NCBI RefSeq assembly: GCF_031432315.1
Contig: NZ_JAVKGO010000005.1
Coordinates: 62,001-126,000, forward strand
Length of the DNA: 64,000 nt
Source: Serpentinicella sp031432315
GTDB taxonomy: Bacteria > Bacillota > Clostridia > Peptostreptococcales > Natronincolaceae
Direction: 5' to 3'
The position numbers were made by a program, and so were the translations under genes. The notes below the pieces were generated by a model. It was given only the letters and a program-made list of their open reading frames with translations, ran no database searches and was not told where the DNA came from. Below, in pieces: positions 41,655-51,031 of this stretch (the first letter of the stretch is position 1; each line of letters begins with the position of its first letter).

Positions 41655-42371
41655 TCAACTCCTATTTGGTAAGTGCTTTGCAAAATTTAAAAAATCTTCA
41701 TAATTACCTTTGTGATCAACATTGCTTAAGTCACCTGATCGTTGAATAATATGATCTTCAATTAAATATGTTTCTAACCCTAATTTTTTTGCTACCATAT
41801 CTTCTTCTACATCATTTCCAACCATTATACACTCATTAGGCGATGTATTTATGTTTTCTAATATCTCTTTATAATAGTTAAGGTTAGGCTTACAGTAATG
41901 CATTTTTTCAAAAGTAGTTATAAATTTAAAGTCTTTATAATTTAATCCGGCCCAGTTAATCCTATGGATTATTGCCTTTTCTGGAAAAATAGGATTTGTA
42001 GCTACTACCAAATTGTAACCTTTTTCCTTTAATATTTCTATGGCATCTATCATTATATCGCTTCTATCCGAAATCTTTTTTAACTCATTGAAGTCTTTAG
42101 TATAAAATTCATCAAAAATAGGATTTAATACATTAGATTCAATGTCGGTGTGCTTATAAAAGTTTTCAAAAAATACTTCTTCATTTGTTTTTAAGTTATC
42201 ATTACTTTCAATCATAGATCTAGTAGAGTCCCATACTAGCTTTGTTAATAATTTAGGTTCAAAGTGATCTTTAAGCTTTATACTTAGGTGCTTAAAATAA
42301 TTTTCGATAAATATATCTAAATCTAATGGCAACAAAGTGCCATCTAAGTCAAATAATATTGTTGTAACCAT
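41655..42371 (-). CDS. HAD-superfamily hydrolase
   Basis: The 238-residue phosphatase has HAD motif I LFDLDGTLLPLD (nucleophile Asp at about 8), motif II VVATNP (about 127), and motif IV MVGNDVEEDMVAKKLG (about 183). The helical cap lies between motifs I and II. The substrate is unknown. GGAGAG is too close to GTG 42380, so ATG 42371 is preferred. Confidence 0.85.
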   Translation of the reverse strand: MVTTILFDLDGTLLPLDLDIFIENYFKHLSIKLKDHFEPKLLTKLVWDSTRSMIESNDNLKTNEEVFFENFYKHTDIESNVLNPIFDEFYTKDFNELKKISDRSDIMIDAIEILKEKGYNLVVATNPIFPEKAIIHRINWAGLNYKDFKFITTFEKMHYCKPNLNYYKEILENINTSPNECIMVGNDVEEDMVAKKLGLETYLIEDHIIQRSGDLSNVDHKGNYEDFLNFAKHLPNRS

Positions 42372-42410
42372 AATCTTCACTCTCCATTTATAGATTTTTA
42401 TTATATAGGT

Positions 42411-42872
42411 TTATTTAACAAACATCTCTAGATTTTTTATATGCTTTTCTTCTTCTCTTAAGAGGTCTTCTAAAACACTTTCCCCAAAATCAATTCGTTT
42501 GGAATTGCTGGATAGGACATCTTGAATTCTAATAATTAACGCTAGATTTTCCTTTTCTATATATAGCATAAATTGTATCAGATCTTTGATATTATCTGTT
42601 TCTGGCTTTAAAATATTATTACTAAATTCATTTGTTATTTTAGATATCCTGTCATACAAGTCAAAGTCTATTTCCACTTGTTGTTTCCCTTCAATATCTC
42701 TTTTAAGGCTAATATATGTAGTTACATGTCGTTTTTCTTCAAGTGCGAAAACTGAAGCGATATTTTTAATTTTTTGATCAACACTGGAGTTAGCAATATC
42801 TGTATACATTTGTTGTAAATAAACCTCAATTGATATGAACTTGTCTAAAATATCTACTAAAGTATATGCCAA
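42411..42872 (-). CDS. Ferritin-like diiron protein
   Basis: The 153-residue helical protein has paired ExxH motifs: FALEEKRHV at about 43-51 and LREEEKHIKNLE at about 137-148, and a Glu in IEVYLQQMYTDIA (about 16). This is the four-helix diiron arrangement of rubrerythrin-like proteins without the rubredoxin part. It begins with TTG 42872 after GGGGGAGGA. A redox or iron-handling role is possible but not shown. Confidence 0.65.
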   Translation of the reverse strand: MAYTLVDILDKFISIEVYLQQMYTDIANSSVDQKIKNIASVFALEEKRHVTTYISLKRDIEGKQQVEIDFDLYDRISKITNEFSNNILKPETDNIKDLIQFMLYIEKENLALIIRIQDVLSSNSKRIDFGESVLEDLLREEEKHIKNLEMFVK

Positions 42873-42916
42873 TTTAACACATCCTCCCCCTATTAGTATA
42901 GGTTAATTTGTATTAC

Positions 42917-43606
42917 CTATAGTTTTATAGCAACTTTATTACTAATGCTAATCTCATCTATTGCTACTTTACATCCATAAGCCAATAGTTCTACCCCTTC
43001 ACTTTGTGCTTTTATTAATGTACTTGAAAAATGAGGATCCATTTCTTTATTTGGACTAAAACCCTTTATATGAGGATGCTGTATTAAAAATAGTATAACC
43101 CCTCTATATCCTTCTTTTACAGCTTCAATCATTTCTTCTATATGCTTTTGTCCTCTCGTAGTTGGCGCATCGGGAAAATAGCCCCAACCATTTTTCTCTA
43201 AAGTTACGCCTTTTACCTCAATAAAACAATGTTTATCTTGTTTTGATATTTTAAAGTCAAACCTGCTTTTTCTATATGTACACTCTCTTTTGATATCATT
43301 ATAACCTGCTAACTCTTTAATCGTATTTAACCTTAAACCTTCTTCAACAATTTTGTTTGGCAGTTGTGAATCTATCGATATCCACGCGCCATCTTTTTTT
43401 ACCATACGTAAGTCATATGCAGTTTTTCTCTTTGCTGATGGTTCATATGATAACATTACATCAGCATCTAAGGTTAGTAATTCCTTTAATCGACCAGTAT
43501 TCATAACATGTACAACTTCTATCTTGCTATTAATCTGAACATGCGCAATAAAACGATTTATTCTTTTGACAAACTTACCAAAAACCATGTTGTACTCCAG
43601 CTTCAT
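42917..43606 (-). CDS. sfsA: SfsA family protein
   Basis: The 229-residue protein has the SfsA signature: VHVMNTGRLKELL near the N-terminus, RKSRFDFKI, HCFIEVKGVTLEKNGWGYFPDAPTTRGQKHI and GVILFLIQHP. SfsA is a nucleic-acid-binding, nuclease-like fold protein, first seen to stimulate maltose use in E. coli. AAAGGG precedes ATG 43606. The exact function is unknown. Confidence 0.9.
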   Translation of the reverse strand: MKLEYNMVFGKFVKRINRFIAHVQINSKIEVVHVMNTGRLKELLTLDADVMLSYEPSAKRKTAYDLRMVKKDGAWISIDSQLPNKIVEEGLRLNTIKELAGYNDIKRECTYRKSRFDFKISKQDKHCFIEVKGVTLEKNGWGYFPDAPTTRGQKHIEEMIEAVKEGYRGVILFLIQHPHIKGFSPNKEMDPHFSSTLIKAQSEGVELLAYGCKVAIDEISISNKVAIKL

Positions 43607-43638
43607 TGCAATACCCTTTCTTTATCTATATCTATTTT

Positions 43639-43938
43639 TTATAATAATTTTTCATGAACGGATTTCATCTTATTCTCCATAGTTGTAGTCCGATCTCTAC
43701 GGTCATCGATTTTAATTGTCGTGGCAACTCGCATTGCACCGTTATTAAAAGGTACTTCATGCATATCTTCAATACATTTTAAAATCGCCTTTAATTCTCC
43801 TTCTATGATTGTTCCCATTGGTGTTAATTGATACTTAAGATCCGTTTCTTTTAAAACTTTATGACATGCGGCAACATAATTACTAATGCTAGGCGTCTCA
43901 GTCCCAATTGGGATAATTGTCACTTCTACAATTGCCAT
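43639..43938 (-). CDS. MTH1187/YqgV family thiamine-binding-like protein
   Basis: The 99-residue small protein matches the MTH1187 family (AIVEVTIIPIGTETPSISNYVAACHKVL, TPMGTIIEGEL, MRVATTIKIDDRRDR). Members form ferredoxin-like tetramers, and a related domain (YkoF) binds hydroxymethylpyrimidine/thiamine. GAGAGGTG precedes ATG 43938. A binding role is inferred from the family. Confidence 0.82.
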   Translation of the reverse strand: MAIVEVTIIPIGTETPSISNYVAACHKVLKETDLKYQLTPMGTIIEGELKAILKCIEDMHEVPFNNGAMRVATTIKIDDRRDRTTTMENKMKSVHEKLL

Positions 43939-44102
43939 GTTATACACCTCTCTTATTTTTTTGTTTTATCTATGTATACCCTTATTATTATTTCTACAAC
44001 ATAATATCCTTTCCTCTTTTTGTGTTGTAAATAAATATATTGTCATTTTTTATAGTGATTTTGGTAATGATACTTAATAAATATTTCTTGGGGGTAGTAT
44101 TG

Positions 44103-44912
44103 ATGAAAATATATTGTAGAAATGATTTTACAACAATGATCAGTTGTTTAGTCGCTTCTCCAACCCATGCAAAAATAATAAATGAATATAATAAATTTCA
44201 AAATACTGTTGATAAAAAATTACTTCATGAACAATATGCTAAATTTTTAGACACATTAAGGGAGCATGATGTTGAAATATATGAAGTAGATCTGATCGAC
44301 GCACCCTACCAAGTATTCACTAGAGACGTTGGTTTTATTCTTACTGATCATTTATTCGTATGTAACATGACTGATCCGATTAGAAAACCAGAACTCAGTC
44401 CTTTTTTAAAATTTTTAACTAAGTATAACATAAAGTATTATCAAATGAAAAATACAATTGAGGGTGGCGATGTTATTGCTTGTAATAGCAAAATATTCGT
44501 AGGACAAAGCGATCGTACAAGCAGTGCCGCTACTAAAGAGCTACAAGAACAGATAGACAAATTAAACTTAAATTATGAAATTATTAAAGTAGTGATTGAT
44601 AAATCTAAAATTCATCTAGACTGTGTTTTCAACATATTAGATGAAAATACCTGTCTTCTCTCTGAAGGAGTTTATAATCCTAAAGACATCGAGAAACATT
44701 TTAATACCATTATTAAAATTGACAACAACGATCTAGTTGATTTGGCCCCTAATATAGTAAATTTAGGGAATAAAATAGTCCTTTGTAGTAGTTATTCTTT
44801 GTATGAAAAACTACAAGGGTTTGGTTATAAGTCCATTTATATTCCTTTTACTGAACTTATTAAAGTAAACGGAAGTCTTGGATGTTGTATCTTCCCTTTA
44901 TATAGAAAGTAG
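44103..44912 (+). CDS. Amidinotransferase/DDAH-type hydrolase
   Basis: The 269-residue enzyme of the guanidine-modifying fold (dimethylarginine dimethylaminohydrolase, arginine deiminase) has QVFTRDVGFIL (Asp), NTIEGGDVIAC (EGGD, substrate Asp), KIHLDCVFNIL (catalytic His) and GCCIFPLYRK with the nucleophile cysteine in the C-terminal stretch. It probably hydrolyses a guanidino group to give a citrulline-type product, but the substrate is not fixed. GGGGGTAG precedes ATG 44103; the longer frame has an unlikely hydrophobic extension. Confidence 0.8.
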   Translation: MKIYCRNDFTTMISCLVASPTHAKIINEYNKFQNTVDKKLLHEQYAKFLDTLREHDVEIYEVDLIDAPYQVFTRDVGFILTDHLFVCNMTDPIRKPELSPFLKFLTKYNIKYYQMKNTIEGGDVIACNSKIFVGQSDRTSSAATKELQEQIDKLNLNYEIIKVVIDKSKIHLDCVFNILDENTCLLSEGVYNPKDIEKHFNTIIKIDNNDLVDLAPNIVNLGNKIVLCSSYSLYEKLQGFGYKSIYIPFTELIKVNGSLGCCIFPLYRK

Positions 44913-44944
44913 CTAGTCATATCTTTGAAAGGTGGTTCGTTTAT

Positions 44945-45772
44945 ATGCATACAGTATGGAAAGGAAGTATAAGTTTTGGATTAGTCAATATACCTGTTAA
45001 ACTTCATGCAGCAACTGAAGATAAGGATATAAAGCTTAGGCAATTGCATAAAAAATGTAAGCATCCTATTCGTTATAAGAAAAGCTGTGAACACTGCAAT
45101 GAAGAAATAACATCTGATGATATTATTATGGCATATGAGTATAGTATGGATAAGTTTATTGAATTAGATCAAGAAGAGTTGCAAAAGCTTAAAAAGGATC
45201 AAGAGGCAAAGGCTGTAGATATTATAAATTTTGTTAAATTAGAAGAAATAGACCCAGTATATTTTGATAAATCATATTACTTAAGCCCCGGTGATGGTGG
45301 AGGAAAAGCTTATTCTCTACTTAGAAGCTCACTTACAGATTCTGAAAAAATAGGACTTGCAAAGATCCATATGCGATCTAAAGAGAAACTAGCAGTTATT
45401 CGTCCATATAAGCATATTTTATTAGTTGAAACTTTACACTTTCCTGATGAAGTTAGGTCTATAGCTGATATTCCAAATGTTCCAGAAGATAGTGAATTAT
45501 CTAAAAAGGAACTTAATACAGCAACATTATTAATTAATCAGCTTACAGAAAAATTTGAACCTGAAAAGTTTACGGATGATTACCGTACTGCTCTCATGGA
45601 ATTAATACAGGAAAAAATGAAGGATGAAAAAGGCGTTGAAGCTGAGCAAGTTAATAATGTTGTTGACTTGATGCAAGCACTAGAAGAGAGTATTAAGAAG
45701 ACCAAAAGTAAGAAAACTTCTCAAAAGAAAGCAAACAGTAAAAAAACAACACCAGTTCGTAAAAAGGCCTAA
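44945..45772 (+). CDS. ku: Ku protein (non-homologous end joining)
   Basis: The 275-residue protein is a homodimeric ring that binds DNA ends. The core begins HTVWKGSISFGLVNIPVKLH and includes SLLRSSLTDSEKIGLAKIHMRSKEKLAVIRP. The C-terminal tail is very Lys-rich (SKKTSQKKANSKKTTP), as in Ku proteins that bind DNA and ligase. It stands four bases ahead of the ligase gene, so it is the first gene of a repair operon. GAAAGGTGG precedes ATG 44945. Confidence 0.95.
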   Translation: MHTVWKGSISFGLVNIPVKLHAATEDKDIKLRQLHKKCKHPIRYKKSCEHCNEEITSDDIIMAYEYSMDKFIELDQEELQKLKKDQEAKAVDIINFVKLEEIDPVYFDKSYYLSPGDGGGKAYSLLRSSLTDSEKIGLAKIHMRSKEKLAVIRPYKHILLVETLHFPDEVRSIADIPNVPEDSELSKKELNTATLLINQLTEKFEPEKFTDDYRTALMELIQEKMKDEKGVEAEQVNNVVDLMQALEESIKKTKSKKTSQKKANSKKTTPVRKKA

Positions 45773-45776
45773 AATT

Positions 45777-46619
45777 ATGTTTTTTCCTCTTATGTTATTA
45801 GAAACTGCAAAAAATCCATTTTCCTCGGAGCAATTTATATTTGAACCTAAATTTGATGGCATCCGTCTAGAGTACTCGAATATTGACAAACCGATGCTCT
45901 ACACCCGTAATGGAAATATCGTTAATAAACCGTTTGCTGAGCTGTTAACCCCTTATAACAAAAAAATAATTTTAGATGGTGAAGTAGTCTGTTTTGATGA
46001 AAATGCTCAAAAAGAGAATTTTGAATTGGTAATGAAACGCTTCAGATTAAAAAATGAATCTAAAATCAACTTATATGAAAAAAAATATCCTGTAACTTAT
46101 ATGGTTTTTGATATTTTATATTTTGATGGAAAAGATTTAAGAGATATGCCATTAGCTGATAGGAAATCTATTTTAGATGGCTTAGATATAGCGTCTGACT
46201 TTATGAAAAAAATTAACTATATTAAAAAAGATGGTTTAGCATATTTTATGACAGCACAGTCTAATAATCTTGAAGGTATTGTTGCTAAAAATATTAATTC
46301 ATCTTATGTAGGCAGTCGTAACCGCAACTGGTTAAAAATAATAAATTGGATTGAAACTGATGCTATTATTGTTGGTTATAGAAAATCTGATTACAGTATT
46401 CTTTGTGCTCATCTTGACAGTAGACCCTTAGGTCTAGTTTTACATGGAATGACATCAGTTCAAAAAGAAGCATTTTTAAAACTGTCAAAAAAACTAAAAA
46501 ATCATGAAGATTCACAATATGTTTATATTGACCCACATTTGAATTGTAGATTAAAAGGTCGTGGCTTCACTTCTAAAGGTATTTTGCGTTCACCTATATT
46601 TATCGACTTTATCTATTAG
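45777..46619 (+). CDS. ligD: Stand-alone LigD ATP-dependent DNA ligase
   Basis: The 280-residue protein is the ligase domain only. The adenylation lysine is in EPKFDGIRLEY (about 24-34), motif III as YMVFDILYFDG, motif IV as LEGIVAKN, then an OB-fold half. There is no nuclease (phosphoesterase) or polymerase domain; the polymerase is the next gene. AAAAAGG lies ahead of ATG 45777. Confidence 0.92.
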   Translation: MFFPLMLLETAKNPFSSEQFIFEPKFDGIRLEYSNIDKPMLYTRNGNIVNKPFAELLTPYNKKIILDGEVVCFDENAQKENFELVMKRFRLKNESKINLYEKKYPVTYMVFDILYFDGKDLRDMPLADRKSILDGLDIASDFMKKINYIKKDGLAYFMTAQSNNLEGIVAKNINSSYVGSRNRNWLKIINWIETDAIIVGYRKSDYSILCAHLDSRPLGLVLHGMTSVQKEAFLKLSKKLKNHEDSQYVYIDPHLNCRLKGRGFTSKGILRSPIFIDFIY

Positions 46620-46634
46620 CAGGAGGAAGAAATC

Positions 46635-47546
46635 ATGCCCCAGTCTAGAGACAGATATGCTTTGAATATTGACAACAAAATTGTAGACATCACACACCCT
46701 ACAAAAACAATATGGTCAAAAAAAAATATTCTTAAGTTAGACTACTTGAAATACCTTATTGAATTATCTGATTTTATGCTCCCTTATTTAAAAGACCGTA
46801 CATTAACAGTTATACGTTATCCTAATGGAATAGATAAGGAATCTTTTTATCAAAAAAATTGTCCTGACTATGCACCAAACTATGTAGAAACACATCTAGA
46901 CCAAGACATTGATTATATCATTTGTTCTAATTTAGCTACGCTTATTTGGCTGGGCAATCATAATTCTATCGAATTTCATGTGCCTTTTAATACGATTTAT
47001 ACCAATAAACCTTCCGAGATTGTATTTGATTTAGATCCTCCGTCTAGAAATCATTTTCATTTAGCGCTAGAAGCTGCTTTTTTAATTAAGGATATTTTTG
47101 ATAAGCTCGAACTTGAATCTCTTATTAAAACTTCTGGTAATAAAGGGCTCCAAGTTTATATCCCATTGCCTGAAAATACTTTTAATTATAATGAAACAAG
47201 GCAATTCACTGAGTTCATTGCCCAATACTTAATAAATAAAGAACCAAACTTATTTACTGTTGAACGTCTCAAAAAAAATAGAAAGGATCGTCTATACATT
47301 GATTATTTGCAGCATTCCGAAGGCAAAACTATTATAGCCCCTTATTCCTTAAGAGGAAATGAAGAGGCTTTAGTAGCGACGCCTTTATTTTGGGACGAAA
47401 TTAACGCTTCACTTTCTCCAGAGAAATTTACAATGGAGTATATATTAACACGAATAAAAACGAAAGGTTGTCCTTTTAAAGATTATAAAAACATAAAAGA
47501 AAAACAACCTTTCGCTCAAGTCATATTAGGCCTTTCAAGTCTGTAG
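46635..47546 (+). CDS. Stand-alone LigD-type polymerase/primase
   Basis: The 303-residue protein of the LigD polymerase (primase-like) family has the family opening LTVIRYPNGIDKESFYQKNCP, the metal-binding DLDPP (EIVFDLDPPSRN, about 138), KTSGNKGLQVYIPL and RLYIDYLQHSEGKTIIAPYSLRG. It fills gaps at broken ends with ribonucleotides. AGGAGGAAG precedes ATG 46635. With Ku and the ligase it makes a complete minimal NHEJ set. Confidence 0.93.
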   Translation: MPQSRDRYALNIDNKIVDITHPTKTIWSKKNILKLDYLKYLIELSDFMLPYLKDRTLTVIRYPNGIDKESFYQKNCPDYAPNYVETHLDQDIDYIICSNLATLIWLGNHNSIEFHVPFNTIYTNKPSEIVFDLDPPSRNHFHLALEAAFLIKDIFDKLELESLIKTSGNKGLQVYIPLPENTFNYNETRQFTEFIAQYLINKEPNLFTVERLKKNRKDRLYIDYLQHSEGKTIIAPYSLRGNEEALVATPLFWDEINASLSPEKFTMEYILTRIKTKGCPFKDYKNIKEKQPFAQVILGLSSL

Positions 47547-47551
47547 CACTT

Positions 47552-48601
47552 TTAATTAGTTTCTTCTTCCTTCATATAAATTGCTCTTGATGGGAAAGCA
47601 ACAGATACGCCATTTTCATTAAGAATTTCGAGTATTTTTAAATTAACATCTTGTTTTACTTCTAAAAATTCTCCCCAGACTGTTGTGTTTGTAAAACAAT
47701 AAATAAAAATATCTAAACTACTTTCGTTAAATTTATCGAAGTTTACAAAGATTGTTTCCTTGTGTATTCCAGGATGTTGTTCTAACATCCCTTTTAATTG
47801 CTCTATGGAATTTTTAATTTGGTTAATTGTCGTGCCGTATTCAACACCTAAATTAAAAGTAATTCTTCTCTTCCCCATTCTGCTCCAGTTTGTGATTGGT
47901 TGATTAACTAAAGTTGAATTTGGAACGTGAACGATAGCGTGAGCAAAAGTTCTAACTTTAGTACTTCTAAAAGAAATTTCTTCTACTGTTCCTTCTAAAT
48001 TTGGTGTGCAAATCCAATCTCCAATTGCAAATGGTTTATCAATCGTTAAAACGAATCCACCAAAAACATTAGATAATGTATCCTGGGCTGCTAGTGCAAA
48101 GGCCAAACCTCCAATCCCTAGTCCAGCAATAAATCCATTTACATCAAATCCCCATTCCCCTGCAATAATACTAACTGACAGTGCAATTAATACTACTTTC
48201 ACACCTTTAGAGACTAATGGTATAAATATCCCTTCTATTTCTACTTCACATTTGTTAATTGTTTTCAGTAAAACCGTTGATAAGATATCTGAAACATTAA
48301 AAAGTCCCCATGTTAATAAAATAATAATTGATGAACGAAAAATTTGTAACGTTAAAAGATTGTACTCCGGGTCAAGCTCTAAGGAATTTAATGCTACGAA
48401 TAAACCAAATATGATAAAAAAAGATTTCAATGGATTTTCCATAGCTTTTACAATTTGCGTGTCAAGATTTGTTTTTGTCTTATTTGTTATGCTTAAAAGT
48501 ATTTTTAAAATTACCTTTGTAAAAATCTTACGTAGTATTATTGCTGCTAATATTATAGTAAAAAATATTACCAAGTTATTTTCTAATAAATCTGTTATCA
48601 T
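47552..48601 (-). CDS. MscS-type mechanosensitive ion channel
   Basis: The 349-residue protein has several N-terminal helices and the conserved pore helix with GVKVVLIALSVSIIAG, then the MscS motif GLGIGGLAFALAAQDTLSNVFGGFVL (about 160-185) and the beta domain IGDWICTPNLEGTVEEISFRSTKVRT. It releases solutes during hypo-osmotic shock. GGAGGAAG precedes ATG 48601. It lies next to the betaine importer but reads in the opposite direction. Confidence 0.92.
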   Translation of the reverse strand: MITDLLENNLVIFFTIILAAIILRKIFTKVILKILLSITNKTKTNLDTQIVKAMENPLKSFFIIFGLFVALNSLELDPEYNLLTLQIFRSSIIILLTWGLFNVSDILSTVLLKTINKCEVEIEGIFIPLVSKGVKVVLIALSVSIIAGEWGFDVNGFIAGLGIGGLAFALAAQDTLSNVFGGFVLTIDKPFAIGDWICTPNLEGTVEEISFRSTKVRTFAHAIVHVPNSTLVNQPITNWSRMGKRRITFNLGVEYGTTINQIKNSIEQLKGMLEQHPGIHKETIFVNFDKFNESSLDIFIYCFTNTTVWGEFLEVKQDVNLKILEILNENGVSVAFPSRAIYMKEEETN

Positions 48602-48883
48602 CGATCTTCCTCCAAATCTACTTTAAAAAATTATTTTATATACATTTTAATTTTATATACATTCTATAAGAACTAGTCAATAATTGAAAGTAAATTTAAA
48701 TTCTATGTAGATATTTATACATAAAGGTAGTATTTTGCCATTAATTACCATGTAAATGATGAATGTTGTATGTATATAAGCGTATTTCTCATTATATAAG
48801 AGTATATTTCCACTCACGTATGTTTAATCGTCTGTGAGTCTATAATATTCTATAATTTCCTTTTAAATGGAAAGATCACTTAT

Positions 48884-48913
48884 TTGTCCACGTTTAATAC
48901 ATTATGATAAGAT
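48884..48913 (+). promoter_or_regulatory. Possible promoter of the glycine betaine importer
   Basis: TTGTCC (48884-48889), 18 bases, TAAGAT (48908-48913), about 60 bases ahead of the ATPase start. The gap 48602-48974 also has an inverted pair ACTCAC (48812-48817) and GTGAGT (48834-48839) that could be a binding site. Nothing else is seen there. Confidence 0.35.
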
Positions 48914-48974
48914 ATTAGTTAGTAATGCAAAATTAACCGTGGGAAGTTAGTAAAACATTAATAGGGGGACATAT

Positions 48975-50171
48975 ATGCCAAAGTTAAAGGTTGAGAATTT
49001 AGTAAAAATTTTCGGTGACCACCCACAAAAAGCATTAAAGCTTTTAGATGAAGGTTACTCCAAAAATGAAATACACGAAAAAACAAAACAAACAGTAGGA
49101 ATAAATAAGGCTAATTTTGAAGTTAACGAAGGTGAAATCTTTGTTATTATGGGTTTATCTGGTAGTGGTAAATCTACATTAATTAGATGTATCAATCGTC
49201 TTATTAAATCCACTTCAGGAAGTATTTATCTAGACGGTGAGGACATAACAAAAATGGATAAGGAAAGTCTAAGAGAAGTTAGACGTAAAAAACTAGGAAT
49301 GGTTTTTCAGCGTTTTGCGCTTTTTCCCCATAAAACAGTTTTAGAAAATGTTGCTTATGGTCTTGAAATTCAAGGACTAGATAAATCTGAACAAGAAAAA
49401 AAATCTAGAGAAGCACTAGAATTAGTTGGCCTTAAAGGTTGGGCAGACAGTAAAACAAATCAACTTAGTGGTGGAATGCAGCAAAGAGTTGGATTAGCAA
49501 GAGCCTTAGCCATTGAACCAGATATTTTACTTATGGATGAAGCCTTTAGTGCACTAGATCCATTAATTAAAAAAGAAATGCAAGATGAGCTTTTAGACTT
49601 ACATAGCTCAATGAACAAAACAATTATTTTTATTACCCACGATTTAAATGAAGCATTAAAATTAGGCGATCGAGTTGCATTAATGAAAGATGGAGAAATC
49701 GTACAGATTGATACGCCTGAAGGTATACTTACAAATCCAGCAAACGATTATGTTGCTAAATTTGTAGAGAACGTTGATCGTAGTAGGGTTTTAACAGCTT
49801 CAGATGTTATGATTAAACCAAGTGCTGTTGCATCTTTAAAAGATGGCCCAAGAGTTGCGCTTCGTAAAATGAAAGAAGAAAGTATCTCATCTATTTTCGT
49901 AGTTGATCGTAATAAAGTCTTACAAGGTGTTGTAACTGCAGAGGATGCAGTAGAATCTGTTGAAGCTAAAGAAACGAGTTTAACACCTATCTTAAAACCA
50001 CATGATCTTCAGGTTGCTCCTGATACATCAATAAATGAAATTTTAGCTATTATAGCAGATGCCAAAGTGCCTGTTGCTGTGGTTGAAAACGGTAAGCTTC
50101 AAGGTGTTATTATACGTGGAGCTGTATTAGCTGGGCTAGCAGGGGGTGAATTGGCAAATGTTGAATCTTAA
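48975..50171 (+). CDS. opuAA: Glycine betaine/proline ABC transporter, ATP-binding subunit
   Basis: The 398-residue protein of the OpuAA/ProV family has Walker A GLSGSGKSTLIR (about 58-69), signature LSGGMQQRVGLARALA (about 162) and Walker B DILLMDEAFSALDP, plus two C-terminal CBS domains (about 280-395), which in OpuA sense ionic strength. GGGGGACA precedes ATG 48975. It overlaps the permease gene by 14 bases. Confidence 0.92.
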   Translation: MPKLKVENLVKIFGDHPQKALKLLDEGYSKNEIHEKTKQTVGINKANFEVNEGEIFVIMGLSGSGKSTLIRCINRLIKSTSGSIYLDGEDITKMDKESLREVRRKKLGMVFQRFALFPHKTVLENVAYGLEIQGLDKSEQEKKSREALELVGLKGWADSKTNQLSGGMQQRVGLARALAIEPDILLMDEAFSALDPLIKKEMQDELLDLHSSMNKTIIFITHDLNEALKLGDRVALMKDGEIVQIDTPEGILTNPANDYVAKFVENVDRSRVLTASDVMIKPSAVASLKDGPRVALRKMKEESISSIFVVDRNKVLQGVVTAEDAVESVEAKETSLTPILKPHDLQVAPDTSINEILAIIADAKVPVAVVENGKLQGVIIRGAVLAGLAGGELANVES

Positions 50172-51009
50172 TTTATTAGGCTTTATTGGAAATAAAATTC
50201 CTTTAGCAGAAGCAGTTGATGCGGTAGTAGACTTTCTTAAGGTGAACTTTAGGCCTGTTTTTCGTCAAATCTCAAGCATACTTGATTTTGGTCTAGAAAA
50301 TCTTGAAGACTTCTTAGAGTTTATACCGCCACTAATTCTTATTTTAATTTTAGCTGCTTTATCCTTCTATTTTGTTGGCAAGCGAAGTGGATTATTTACT
50401 TTAATAGGTTTACTATTAATTAACAATTTAGAACTGTGGTCAGCTACAATGACTACTTTATCAATGGTGTTAACAGCTACAATAGTATCTATCATTTTTG
50501 GCGTACCACTTGGTATTCTTGCTGCTAAAAGCAAAATAGCAAATAAAATTATTATGCCTATACTTGATTTTATGCAAACGATGCCAGCATTTGTATACTT
50601 AATACCAGCAGTTTCGTTCTTTGGTTTAGGTAAAGTGCCTGGTGTAATCGCTACTGTTATTTTTTCCATACCACCTGCTATTCGCTTCACTACTTTAGGA
50701 ATTAAGCAGGTACCTACTGAACTAATTGAGGCAGCAGACTCATTTGGCTCAACTGGTACTCAAAAACTTGTTAAGGTTCAAATTCCTTTAGCAAAAGAAA
50801 CGATTATGGCTGGTATTAATCAGACTATCATGCTATCTTTATCAATGGTAGTTATTGCAGCTATGATTGCAGCTGGAGGTCTAGGTAGAGAGGTTTGGAA
50901 TGGTATACAAAGACTACAAGTTGGAACAGCTTTTGAAGCTGGTTTAGCTGTTGTTATTCTTGCTATGATTCTTGATAAACTTACACAGAACATAGCTAAA
51001 AATAAATAA
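50158..51009 (+). CDS. opuAB: Glycine betaine ABC transporter, permease
   Basis: The 283-residue membrane protein of the OpuAB/ProW family has about six helices after an N-terminal amphipathic segment. The ABC permease loop is visible as EAADSFGSTGTQKLVKVQIPLAKETIMAG (about 196-224), the contact point with the ATPase. ATG 50158 is eight bases after AGGGGGTGA; the GTG 12 bases earlier lies on the ribosome site itself. Confidence 0.9.
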   Translation: MLNLNLLGFIGNKIPLAEAVDAVVDFLKVNFRPVFRQISSILDFGLENLEDFLEFIPPLILILILAALSFYFVGKRSGLFTLIGLLLINNLELWSATMTTLSMVLTATIVSIIFGVPLGILAAKSKIANKIIMPILDFMQTMPAFVYLIPAVSFFGLGKVPGVIATVIFSIPPAIRFTTLGIKQVPTELIEAADSFGSTGTQKLVKVQIPLAKETIMAGINQTIMLSLSMVVIAAMIAAGGLGREVWNGIQRLQVGTAFEAGLAVVILAMILDKLTQNIAKNK

Positions 51010-51031
51010 AATTTTTATGGGAGGTTTTTTG

